From positions 5,518,001-5,582,000 of the forward strand of contig NC_089547.1 of the NCBI RefSeq assembly GCF_040115645.1: a stretch of DNA of 64,000 nucleotides, read 5' to 3'. How positions within the stretch are numbered: position 1 is the stretch's first letter; every line of letters begins with the position of its first letter. A program made the position numbers and the translations under genes. The stretch comes from Euwallacea fornicatus (taxonomy: Eukaryota; Arthropoda; Insecta; Coleoptera; Curculionidae). Under the pieces are notes generated by a model. It was not told the origin of the DNA and did no database searches. It worked only from the letters and a program-made list of their open reading frames with translations. Shown here piece by piece: positions 1-9,723 of the stretch.

Positions 1-29
1 GGAAGTTTCGTGCCGACGTAGGTCCGCCT

Positions 30-260
30 AGGAAGGATGACCATATAGCCGAAATGTTTGCTTCTTATCTGAGCGAAAAACGAACGAGATGGTTACGGAG
101 GGCGCGACCGAATTCCGAAACGAACAACTTCCTGGACAGTCCAATTTGACCGAAACTGACCAAGCCACCCCAGCAGAAATCCACGACACCGTCGCCGAAT
201 TAAAAACCAAAAAGGCGCCCGGTGATCCCTAAAATTCTCAAGGGACTCAAACGAGGGTGA
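30..260 (+). mobile_element. LINE (Jockey-like) reverse-transcriptase remnant
   Basis: From base 92 one frame stays open to a TAA at 230 and reads like the segment just before the reverse-transcriptase core of Jockey/R1-type LINEs. It contains a TPAEIHDTV stretch followed by LKTKKAPGD, the usual (R/K)KAPG(P/D)D block. Upstream (about 57-91) and downstream (about 225-255, PKILKGLK) family-like residues continue only in other frames, so the copy is frameshifted and dead. Only about 70 codons are visible, and the element may extend left of the window. The class is inferred from the KAPGD block alone. Confidence 0.6.
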
Positions 261-429
261 GGAGGGAAAACATTTTCGGCCATATTTTCTTTGCAACACC
301 CCAACCTGTGGAGATACTTAAACCAAATTCGGTCCACAGCGTGACACTGTACGCTAAATATCGTTATTACTGTGACGTATTATCCATTGAAACGCATAAC
401 GTGTTGGTGGCAATTTCGCTGAATTTGAG

Positions 430-1252
430 AATAATGGGCTGGCTTCAGCTTGACGGTTGTCCAGCTCGTTTTCATAGAAGCGTAAGGGCCTGGCGGGGCC
501 GGGAAGATGGATCGGGCGAAGGGGGCCTGTCGCCTGGCCTCCGCGTTCCCCCGACCTGACCCCGTTCGACTTTTTTGCTTGGGGGTTTTTTTTTTTTTTT
601 TAAGAGAACGAGTGCGTGCAACTGCCGCGGACGCAAGGGGAGCACTCACGGGCCGCATGGGAGATGCGTGCACTGAATTGAGAAATCATAATTTAATTAT
701 GGCGCTCACGGGTCGGCGTGAATTATGTGTGCAACAACACGGTTCACATTCTGAGCACCCACTCTGAATTAAGCGAATTTTCGCAGCTGTTTTCCCCTTT
801 TAATTGTGCATATTAATCATTGACAATAACGAACTGCGCCGTCTTGTACGAGCGACGTTTTCGGTCAAGATTTCGCCTCACTTTATGAAAAAATACAAAT
901 TAATTGCGCAACGGAGGCAGACTCGAAAGTGCGTCCGGAGACGTTTCTTTGTCGAGGATGAATTAGTCTCTCGAGGAAAAATTTGATTTTAGACGGGACC
1001 TATCGGTGCGGTGGTGGAACCCCGCGCCTCCGGCACTGGTTGCTCGCGGGCCGTGACGTCGTCTCCGGGCGCGGTGGCGCCAGCTCCGCGCCAAATTCGT
1101 TCGAAATATCTCTAGAAGTCATAAAAAAAAAACAATCGAAAATGTCTCTAACTGCTGAACGTCCGGTACCTTTCGAACGAGGCGTTCACGGGCCCACGTC
1201 GCCATGGAATTTTACTCTCGAAACAACCGTTAAAAAAAGCGGACCACCCTGT
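430..1252 (+). mobile_element. Decayed Tc1/mariner-IS630-like transposon, 3' half
   Basis: The plus strand carries the C-terminal part of a DDE transposase in two frames: an MGWLQLDGCPARFH-like stretch (compare the DGAPAH block of the family) from about 430, then after a frameshift near 495 a GPVAWPPRSPDLTPFDFF block at about 520-575. This is the signature that precedes the last catalytic residue in insect elements with a DUF4817-type N-terminal helix-turn-helix. A poly-T run (about 588-602) follows. The right terminal repeat is probably GGACCACCCTGT at 1241-1252, which matches the right end of the fuller copy at 2749-4450. The left half of the element is missing or unrecognisable. There is no intact open frame. 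Confidence 0.6.
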
Positions 1253-2748
1253 ATATATATATTAAAAAAAAAAGCAGTTGCGACCCTCGCACCTCGACGC
1301 GGACCCCACCCTCTGTACAACTTCGTTCTCGGGTCCGCCGCTTCTTTTCGACGTGACACCTTCGCCCTCCAACACGCGGAGGCGAAACTCAATTTGCCGG
1401 CCACGCCACTGACCGGGCGAGCCACTGTCGTTTTGGCCTCCGGCGCGAAAAATGTCAGTTCAGTCGTCATTTGTTTCGACCTCCGATGAGTCGGGCAAGT
1501 GATTCGCAATTGTTTGTTTACAGTCGTAACGACTCAGAACCACCTTCGACGAAGACGGCCGGACAACGTCGGGAGACGGCGGCGACACGCAGAACGGCGC
1601 TGTCCGCGAAATTCGACGCTTCAGGTCCGGGAGCGTGGCACGTCGTTTCAAAGGGAATTTAATCGTCTCTCAGCGCATCCGCTGACGCGCAGAGTTGCTG
1701 AGCAACATTGTTAAATTAAACCGTCTTTAAATAAGTGTGTCGTCGCTAATAAAAATTTTAATAAGCCAATTCATATATTATTAAAATAAATTGATCGATG
1801 TTCCTCTTCAATTTGCGCTGCCTTAAGTGCCAACCGGGTTCTTTTCAAATTAGATACGAGCGCGACGGTGAAAGGGGAGAGTTGATTTTTTGAGTGTTTC
1901 CCCACTAGCTGGACTTGAACGTTTTCTATGTGGTGCGAGCAGCGACGGCGGCGGCTCATCGAACGCGCACCCATTGCAGAAATTCATTTGTCCAGTCACG
2001 AAAATTTCGCCATTACCATCGGGCGAATGGTAATGTGGGACACGAACCCAACACCGTTACTTCTTCGTTAAGACACGGTTGGGAGTTTCGGTCGGTCCGC
2101 CTTGCGCGGACCCGCAGCGGCACCAACCGAATTGGGTAACGCGCGGTAACGCGCGACTCACGCGCGACACCCTCGCGCGCGATCCGTTGCGGCGCGGAGG
2201 TCTCCTCCAGTACTCCCCGCGAAAAACTCCCCCGCGGCACGCGGGGAGGGGGGGGGGTGATTTTTCTTTCTTCTTCTGCCCCCTCCTGTCCCCACCACCC
2301 GCGGCATCGAGATAATTTGAAATCTTTTCTCTGACATTAAGTCGCTTTAATCTTCTCCTTGTTAAATTTTCTCGTATAATTAGGACAAAGGATAATCCGT
2401 TTTTCAGCAATAAATAGCAATTCCTCGAATTTGCGCCTTTGCCGCGCTTCCGTTTCTGTTTAAAATGTAAATTAACACTCTTTGATATGGAAAAAGTTTT
2501 TCAAAGAGGCCGGGATTTGGAAACGGATCGCTTTTCCACTTTGTTAGGTTTATTAATTGCTTCGAAGGGAGATGGAAATCGGGCTTGAACGGGGGAAAAA
2601 AATCGGAGGGAAGCGGCGGAACTTGCGGTCCGCTCGCCGGGCGAGCGGGCAGGTTGGAAGGGCACTTCCGGCTGCTCGCGGACGCTCCTGAGGGGGAGTC
2701 CGGACGCCCTGCCGGCGGGCCGCGCCGTTCGGCACGTCTGAATGACAC
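1253..2748. other. Noncoding, no gene seen
   Basis: GC-rich, CpG-rich DNA with several short chance open frames on both strands. None has a recognisable domain or convincing splice borders. A G-run lies near 2246-2257. Confidence 0.5.
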
Positions 2749-4450
2749 ACAGGGTGACCCACGTGCGTGCGCTCACGTCTTTCGAAATATCGGAGACGGA
2801 AAAAATAAGTCTAAACGCAAGTTGCGGGGCTCGTCCTCTCGCGTGCAACGACGACCTGCGAGTTCTATGCCTCATGGTCTCACGTTTGCGACTCAATTTT
2901 TCCCGAATTGCAAACTGTCGTTTTTCGCCTTTTTCTCGAAACGGGCATCTCTCCTCGCGCATAAAAACGTTGTGGGGTTGCATCGCGAAATTTTTTTTAT
3001 AAAACGCAATCACGCCGGAACTCGCCGTTTCACGTGCGCCCATGGCCGTCGGTTTCGTTTTTCGCTGGTTATCGAAATTTACCGTGAATGCCCAAAATGT
3101 TGATCATTACGTGCAATACGCAAATTGGGCCTTTGCACCGGACTTTGCCTTAAATTTGCCAACATTTCATCATTTATTTCCCGAAATGCGTTATTTACTC
3201 GCGAGCCCTCGGGTCGTTTAAACCGTTTGTGGTCCAACCTTACACAATTTGCCCTTTGCGTGGTCCCATAAAAAAAAAGAAAAAATCGCGGGGGGTTAAG
3301 TCGGGTGTTCGAGGAGGCCGTTCCACTGCCCCGCTCCTTCCAGTTCATCTGGCAGGAAACTCGCTATTTAAATCGTCCCTCGCTTCGGGTCCACGGCGAG
3401 GCGGAGCCCCGTCCCGTCGGACCCGAAGGTCATTTTGATTTGCTTTTCTACTGCAAGAACGATAGATTTAAATGGCGCTCCGCCGTTAAAAGTTCTTCGA
3501 GGAAAAGTGGTCCAACTACGACACCACCAAGAATGCCCGCCCAAACGTCCATTTTCTGAGGACGTGGCGTGCGACCTTGCATCGTCCGGCAATATGGGAT
3601 CGATATCGACAGTTACGTCCATCGATCGATTATTCTTTCAACGTGAAAGTCGCTTCATTAGAAAACAAAATTTTGAGTTTTTTCGAGATAAATTACTGGT
3701 GGGCTCGCAAAACTGCGCCCTCCCGTCAAAATCGCCTGCGGAAAGTTCTCGCAGCGCGGGTGTACCTCGTACGAATGACCCCTGTCCAGTTTTAGGAGCC
3801 CACAAGCTGAAGTCTGAGAGACGTTATAGCGCCTTTCCGACTCCCTGGTGGATACCGTCGGGTTGCCTGGAACTCTGAGCTTCGTTACCACCAGCTGCTG
3901 ATTTTGATCTGTCCGCCTTCCCGGACGCTGCCTGTCCCCCGTACTTTTTTATCACCTGGGACACGCGAGAATGGGTAATGGGGGCTCGGCTAAGACTAAC
4001 GTCATTAAATAGCGCGCACACTTCCCGTTGGGCCCATCCTCTGTCCCTAAAACCAGCCATTATTGAACTGCCGCCTTTTTCAGTGAAACGTGCCATTTTG
4101 CACCACTTCAAGTGCAGTTCATCAATAAACATAAACAATTTTCCAATAACCGGCGGAAAACGGGACCGATAGTCCATGAGCGTACGCAAAATAATTAATT
4201 CCAACATTAACGCATTTCGTTTTGAAATCTTCCTAGCGCAGCCCCCCCGACGTTTTCGCGCGGTGGTCGCGTGTAGGAGATGTCCGAGAAAGGACGAAAA
4301 AATGTTATTTCGTCATTTGAACTGGACTAAGTTAGACGTTCCAGACGTGAGACCACGAGAGAAAATTTCAATGTCGTCGCTGTGTGCGAAAGAAGTAGTC
4401 GCAGATCTTTTGCCCTTTCCTCACAGTCCGACGCACATGGACCACCCTGT
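2749..4450 (-). mobile_element. Decayed Tc1/mariner-IS630-like transposon with both ends
   Basis: The left end at 2749 reads ACAGGGTGACCCACGTGCGT. The reverse complement of the right end (at 4450) reads ACAGGGTGGTCCATGTGCGT. The two differ at only three of 20 positions, a good terminal inverted repeat. The interval of 1.70 kb is about right for this class, and the transposase relic lies between the ends on the minus strand. I do not see a clear target-site duplication, as expected for an old copy. The same element type left the fragment at 430-1252. Confidence 0.65.
3260..4096 (-). pseudogene. Transposase pseudogene (DUF4817/HTH + DDE type)
   Basis: Read on the minus strand from an ATG at 4096, the first about 65 codons resemble the N-terminal helix-turn-helix of this transposase family: MARFTEK, then a REVCALFND block and an ITHSRVSQVIKKYG block. 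Further on, in shifted frames, come a second helix-turn-helix-like segment (YNVSQTSACGLLK, near 3790-3830), a short RDGAPPR piece near 3385-3405 (the DGAPAH block) and PPRTPDLTPRDFF near 3281-3320. Several frame changes and stops separate these pieces, so it cannot make a transposase. Order and spacing of the blocks match the family, which makes the assignment firm at class level only. Confidence 0.65.
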
Positions 4451-6773
4451 ATTTAACGCAGTCGAACTTCGGAACGAACCTCCCTGAATTACCCCCGGGT
4501 TACTTCCAGCTCGTGTGGCAAAAGACGCCGCTGCGGATGGTTCGGTCACGTTTGTCATTACACAATCACTACAGGGCGAGTACAAAAAAGGAAACAATAC
4601 GTGGCAGATGGTCGGTTGCGACCGGGTCCACGTAGGTGTCGGGTAATCATTATCAATAGAGGGGGTTGTTCAAAGGACGGGGTGAGTTTGCTCTTTTAGG
4701 GATGGCTTTAAAATCGCCCTTTGAAGCGGCGAAACGCTCGTCGGGACAGACCGACGGCTTTGTAGTCGGCCAATGGGACGCGTCCCGGTTATTTAGACGC
4801 GTTCGACGGTGAAAAACGTCGTGGAAATTTCACCTTGGAAACCGTAAATATTTCATAAAACCATTTCGGCCCCGGCCCGGGGCCCAGCGACGCCCGACGC
4901 GGATCTCTCGAAGGGCCGAATCGCGGTGGGAAAACTACGCGATCGGCGGGCCAATTAGAGCGCCTCGCGGCACCCCGATACAGGGTGATCCGCGTCCACG
5001 AGGCCGACGTGCGAGCCGCCGAGGCTCGATCGGCAATTCAAACGATTTGTGCCGATTCTCGACGTTGTTGTAACGCGTAATTTACAATAATCGCACCTTT
5101 TTCAATCGCATATATGTGTGTTGCGTAACACTGACCGTAAGCCGAGCTCTCTGGGAGAAACCAGTTTTTGTAAAGGAGGAAGTTGCGTGTATAATAAATT
5201 ACAATATTAAATATCGTCCAATTAAACTCTACATCGCCATCCGCAATTTCTTCATTAGCACAGAAAAACCCATCGAGAACGACGGGCGCTTCCTATACGT
5301 TCGCGAGGGAATGCACGGTAATAATAAAATGCGGGGCAGTGGATTAAACTCTATTAATGGACCCATTAGGAAACGTACAAGTGAGCCAGCGTCTTTGTCC
5401 GCTTTTCGGCGTCGCTCCCGCTGCGCGAGGGCCGTCGAATTCGCGGAGTCCACCTGACGGAGGCGACGCCGCTCGCCTCGCGGCCGTGAAGTGTCCTTCA
5501 CATTTTCCCATTAAAAAGAAAAAAAAATAAATTTCTATCAATTTCCCAATTCAGGATCTTCGGCCGCGCGGTCGGACGACGCAAGCTGGACGGGGAGGAG
5601 GAGTTCCCGCGAACGCCTCGCGTCCCCCTGCGGGCGCCGGTGGCGGCGACGAAAAACCACGAAACTGGAAATTAAAAAGTGCGGGGCCGAAACAGGCGAA
5701 CAATGGCCGCAACGGTCCCCGGATTCCGCGGGCGAAACGGGTCGGTTTCTTGCGCCCGGCAATTCATCGGGGCCCCCGAGTCCGACTTTTGAAAAAGGAG
5801 TTTAGTCGGCGGAGGGGGCGGCGCACGAAAGAAATTTTACCTGACCCTACGCCCGACGGGACGGGACGGATGTCTTATAATAGATTCTAGACGAATGAGG
5901 ACGATGAACCACGTGAGAGCGATACTGTCCTCTGAGGGACGTGTCCTCGGGGCCGGCGCAGCTTCTCGTCGATTTTCATTTTCGCACGGGCGTTATTGAT
6001 AAATTTAAGAGAAAACCGTCGGCGGTACCGCGGCATTAATAATAATCTATGTCACTCCATCATGGTAAAAACGAAAGCACAAAAACTTGTTTGAACGTGG
6101 CATAATTTAAAAGACAATTTACGAAGTGGTTCTAGCGTGCTTAAAGCAATTTGAGCACATCAGCGAAGCTTTAAGGCCGGTTTTTAGTACAGCTATACAC
6201 CAGTTCTTTGTTATATCCATGCGGTATTGTACCGACGTTTTAAACGCACGCACACACACACACACCATCATCAGGCCCCCAAGGTTCCCAAAAATGATTA
6301 TTTTCACGTGCGTTCGCCGTTCGTTATGGTCGGAACCATGAATTTTTTCCACATATAATTTTTTTTTTTCTCACCAAACGGTCTTGCTTCGCGGCCTTGT
6401 GGGAATAATCAAGCCAATTGAAGAAACTGACAAAGCAAGGACGACCCTGTGCGAAAAGCAAACACCATTAATGGATGCCAAGTGTGAACGCGGCGTAAAG
6501 CTAATAATTGATTCGTGTCTATTGTTTCAATTGTCGCAGAGTGGTCAATCAATAAAAGGTGCACTTTCACGCAGTGTTTTCTGGCAAATTGGACGGCGGA
6601 CGGGACGGCACAGTCCACACCGAGAATGTTTTTTTTGGCCTCTCGCACGCGTAAATATTTGACGCGAGAGGGGGAGGGGGTCACTGGGGTGACCCCCGGG
6701 CGAGAGTTCTTCGCCGGGGGCGTCCCGCGGAGCTGTCGTTGAGGAAATTCTCGCGAGGCCGAGATTTTTCCCA
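4451..6773. other. Noncoding, no gene seen
   Basis: CpG-rich DNA with no recognisable coding frame. ACAGGGTGATCCGCG at about 4980 looks like another isolated end of the same transposon type. The open frames here are short and have no domain content. Confidence 0.5.
6245..6266. repeat. (CA)n microsatellite
   Basis: A CA dinucleotide run of about 10 units, interrupted once by CG at its left edge. Confidence 0.9.
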
Positions 6774-7152
6774 AAACCCTGTACGCCGCCGCCTCTCTCA
6801 CATGCCAAAGGCGAGGTCGAGATTTTCCCCAAACCCTGTATGCCGCCGCCTCTCTCACATGCCAAAGGCGAGGTCGAGATTTTCCCCAAACCCTGTATGC
6901 CGCCGCCTCTCTCACATGCCAAAGGCGAGGTCGAGATTTTCCCCAAACCCTGTATGCCGCCGCCTCTCTCACATGCCAAAGGCGAGGTCGAGATTTTCCC
7001 CAAACCCTGTATGCCGCCGCCTCTCTCACATGCCAAAGGCGAGGTCGAGATTTTCCCCAAACCCTGTATGCCGCCGCCTCTCTCACATGCCAAATGCGAG
7101 GTCGAGATTTTCCCCAAACCCTGTATGCCGCCGCCTCACTCACATGCCAAAG
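6774..7152. repeat. 57-bp tandem repeat (minisatellite), about 6.7 copies
   Basis: A 57-bp unit containing CTCTCACATGCCAAAGGCG is repeated head to tail. The marker CATGCCAAA starts at 6801, 6858, 6915, 6972, 7029, 7086 and 7143, so the period is exactly 57 throughout. Copies are nearly identical: the first differs by one base (GTACGCC), a late copy has AAATGCG in place of AAAGGCG, and the last has CACTCAC. Because 57 is a multiple of three, the array is open in several frames on both strands and yields repetitive open frames of 145-283 codons. I regard these as by-products of the repeat. Confidence 0.9.
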
Positions 7153-7239
7153 TCCTGCGGTTTCATTGGTCGTTAATCGTCGATTTACGCATTGAAATCC
7201 CCATACCTCCCTATTTGCCGAGCCGTGACGCGAGGATCA

Positions 7240-8405
7240 AATCGGACGCCTCGCGTCCGGAGCGCTTCGACGGGACACCCCTGCCAGACGGGGACAAACC
7301 GGCGCGCACGTCCAGGGCCGGTTTTTTTGGAGAATGGCGAAAACTGTACCTCGCCGTCTTTACGGTCCACGGCGCCAGGGGGCGCCTTCGAACGTCGGCC
7401 ATTTCCGAAATTTTCCGTGACTTTTTTTTTTTGCTTCGGACGACGGCGGAGCGAAACGAAATCGCTCTGAAGGCGCTTTTGCGACGCGATTCCAGTGGCG
7501 CGCTCGGTGTGTCAGGAACCGACGTGGCCTTTTTGTTTGCGGTGAAACTCGCGGCTTCAGAAAAGCCTCCATTTCCGGCCGCGCAAGGGGGCCCCCGGTT
7601 GTTTTCGGAAACAAGCGACGTGTCCGGAGCCACAGAAACTTCTCCAGTGGCGTTCGGTCGTCCGATTTGGTCATCTCCATTTAAATTGTAGCGCTGCGGC
7701 GGGCGTTTTTTGGAACTTCCATGATTCCGTGGACCATTTCGCAGCTGCTGAGCGGTCTCCGATCTGGCCGATGTCGCTCGGGCTGGACGTGGAAGCATAG
7801 CGCACGGGCCGCTGGCGGCTTTTCGCCCGACAATATGGAACGCTCTGTGGTGTCGCATTTTCCATGGTTGTGGGCTGCTTTCACTTGGAAAATCGGCACC
7901 GACGCAGCGCCAAGCGTTGACTCAGAAATTTATGCGACAAATCGCGTTACTTGGACAGCTGATGCCGAAACCGACTTGAACGCGAAAAGTCCGACGCCTC
8001 GGCCACTCTCGAAGACGATGGATCGTATACTTGCGAAGTTGGAAATGGCTGAAAGTCGACGTTTTTCTGACGTCGCAGCCGATCGGGATTGTCACTCGAA
8101 ATGGGGAAGTCGCGTCGGTTCTTGACCAAACGGCATGTCGCAGCGAGAACGAGGCGCGCCACTGGGATCGAATCGGGAAAGTTTTCGTCTTGCTTCGGGG
8201 TCGTTCGGAACGCAAAAAAAAGTCACGAGGAATTGCGGAAATGGCCGAGGCTCGACGAGCGCTCGCCGCGGAGCGTCGAAAAGTCAAACCACCGTCTGCG
8301 CCGTTGGCATTTTCGCGTAAATCGCGCCCTCGACGTGCGCGCCCGCCCGTCCACCATGGGGAAATGGGGGGTGTCCCGTCAAAACGCTCCGAGTGACGGA
8401 CACCC
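7240..8405. mobile_element. Long-arm inverted-repeat element (foldback/MITE-like)
   Basis: The sequence from about 7240 rightward matches the reverse complement of the sequence from about 8405 leftward over at least 270 bases. Shared blocks include CGGAGCGYTTYGACGGGACA at the outer ends, CGCGCACGTC(C/G)AGGGC, TCGGCCATTTCCG and TGACTTTTTTTT further in, and CCAGTGGCGCGC then GAACCGACG inside that. The right outer end reads GACGGACACCCTGTGCGC, so it carries the CACCCTGT terminal motif. The matching left end is eroded. The centre (about 7700-7900) shows no transposase. This fits a non-autonomous element with long terminal inverted repeats. Arm divergence is roughly 20-30 percent by eye, so it is old. 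Confidence 0.6.
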
Positions 8406-9723
8406 TGTGCGCAATTTAACGTCGCAAAACACGTCGATCGATCAACGCGCATATCGCACGCGGACGAGCGGTTCCGATTCGGTAATTAGCTCCGGCCCGC
8501 GAAATTTTTTTCTCGCGCAGCGCTCGATCTCACGCGGACCTCCTCATCTCGAGAAGTCGATTTCACATGATTACCGCTTCGTGGCTTGATCAAACGCAAA
8601 AATGATTGCATCAAGACAAACGAAATAGGCGTTTTGAGAAATGTTTATAACTGGTTTATCGTGGTTCGCGTACCGCTCAGCGAGCGTGAATAGAAAGTGG
8701 TTATTTTTTTTTGTGGATGAACTCAGTCAAAGGATACAGATGTTGCCTGAAATTGGAAAAATTTACCCGATCGATGGTGCGTGAAGGGAATATACGGTTT
8801 GCTACAGACGGGAGATTATTTCTGTCGCGCTGCTTTGTACGTTAAAAAAGAAATATATGCACGAGGAGAAAATAAAGTACACTTGTCTGCCGCTTCAGGT
8901 ACACACAAGAAGAACGAACGGTGCTGTGTGTGAAGTCAAATTTCTACTCAAATAGACAGTGACTGGAGCATTAATCGACTTAAAAGCACCGAACCAAACT
9001 GGTTTTAAACCCCTTGTAAAAACCATAAAGACGGCCATAAACTCTTACCTTACCTGATTATGGCGTGTCCCGACTCCATAATTTATGCTCCCAGGTTGAA
9101 AATAAACTTCTTCGGGCCCCTAAATCATTCGCAGTTAAGAACCCACCCTCTCCACTTCGGATTTTACGTCCAGAACTTACGTTCATCGAACTATGCATAA
9201 GAGCTATTTCGAGTGAAGAGAGCGCCCCTTGCCCATGATCACGTTCGGAAATGTCTCTCCGGCCGCGAAATCGGGCCAAAAATCGACTATCGCCCCCGCG
9301 ATTTACGACAGGTCGAAGCGGAAATCCGCTAAAAAAATACCCGAATTTTCGCGGTTCGGACGCAGCGCATTGTTCGAATGCCCAGCTCTAGTTCGGAATT
9401 TGAATCGGACCAAATGGCGACACCGGCGACGGAGCGCATGTCGGTTGCGTACACCCCGCGGTGGCCGTCCTGACAAGCGCTGCGTTCCGGCCGTCAAAGG
9501 GGTTATTGTCAAACGTTGGGCGGCGTTGGCGGATCGCGCGCACGGCGCGACTTTCCTCGCCATTTTCGCAATCTCGACCCCCGCTAAAAGTTGCAGCTGC
9601 GCTGCTTCCCCTGGAGCGATTCGGAGTTTTCGATTTCTATGCGGCGTTCCGTACCTCAGGACGCCTCGCCTTGCCGCTCTCACACACATTCGCTCGGCTT
9701 AAATGAAATAAAGATAGCGAAAC
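8406..9723. other. Noncoding, no gene seen
   Basis: From 8600 to about 9060 the DNA is noticeably more AT-rich than its surroundings, which could mark 3' untranslated sequence of the minus-strand gene to the right. I found no exon with a matching phase. The 9229-9702 open frame has no domain. Confidence 0.4.

Noticed and set aside
6409..7143. 244-codon repetitive open frame on the minus strand (and plus-strand counterparts)
   Set aside because: It arises from the 57-bp tandem repeat, whose period is a multiple of three; no start or splice support.
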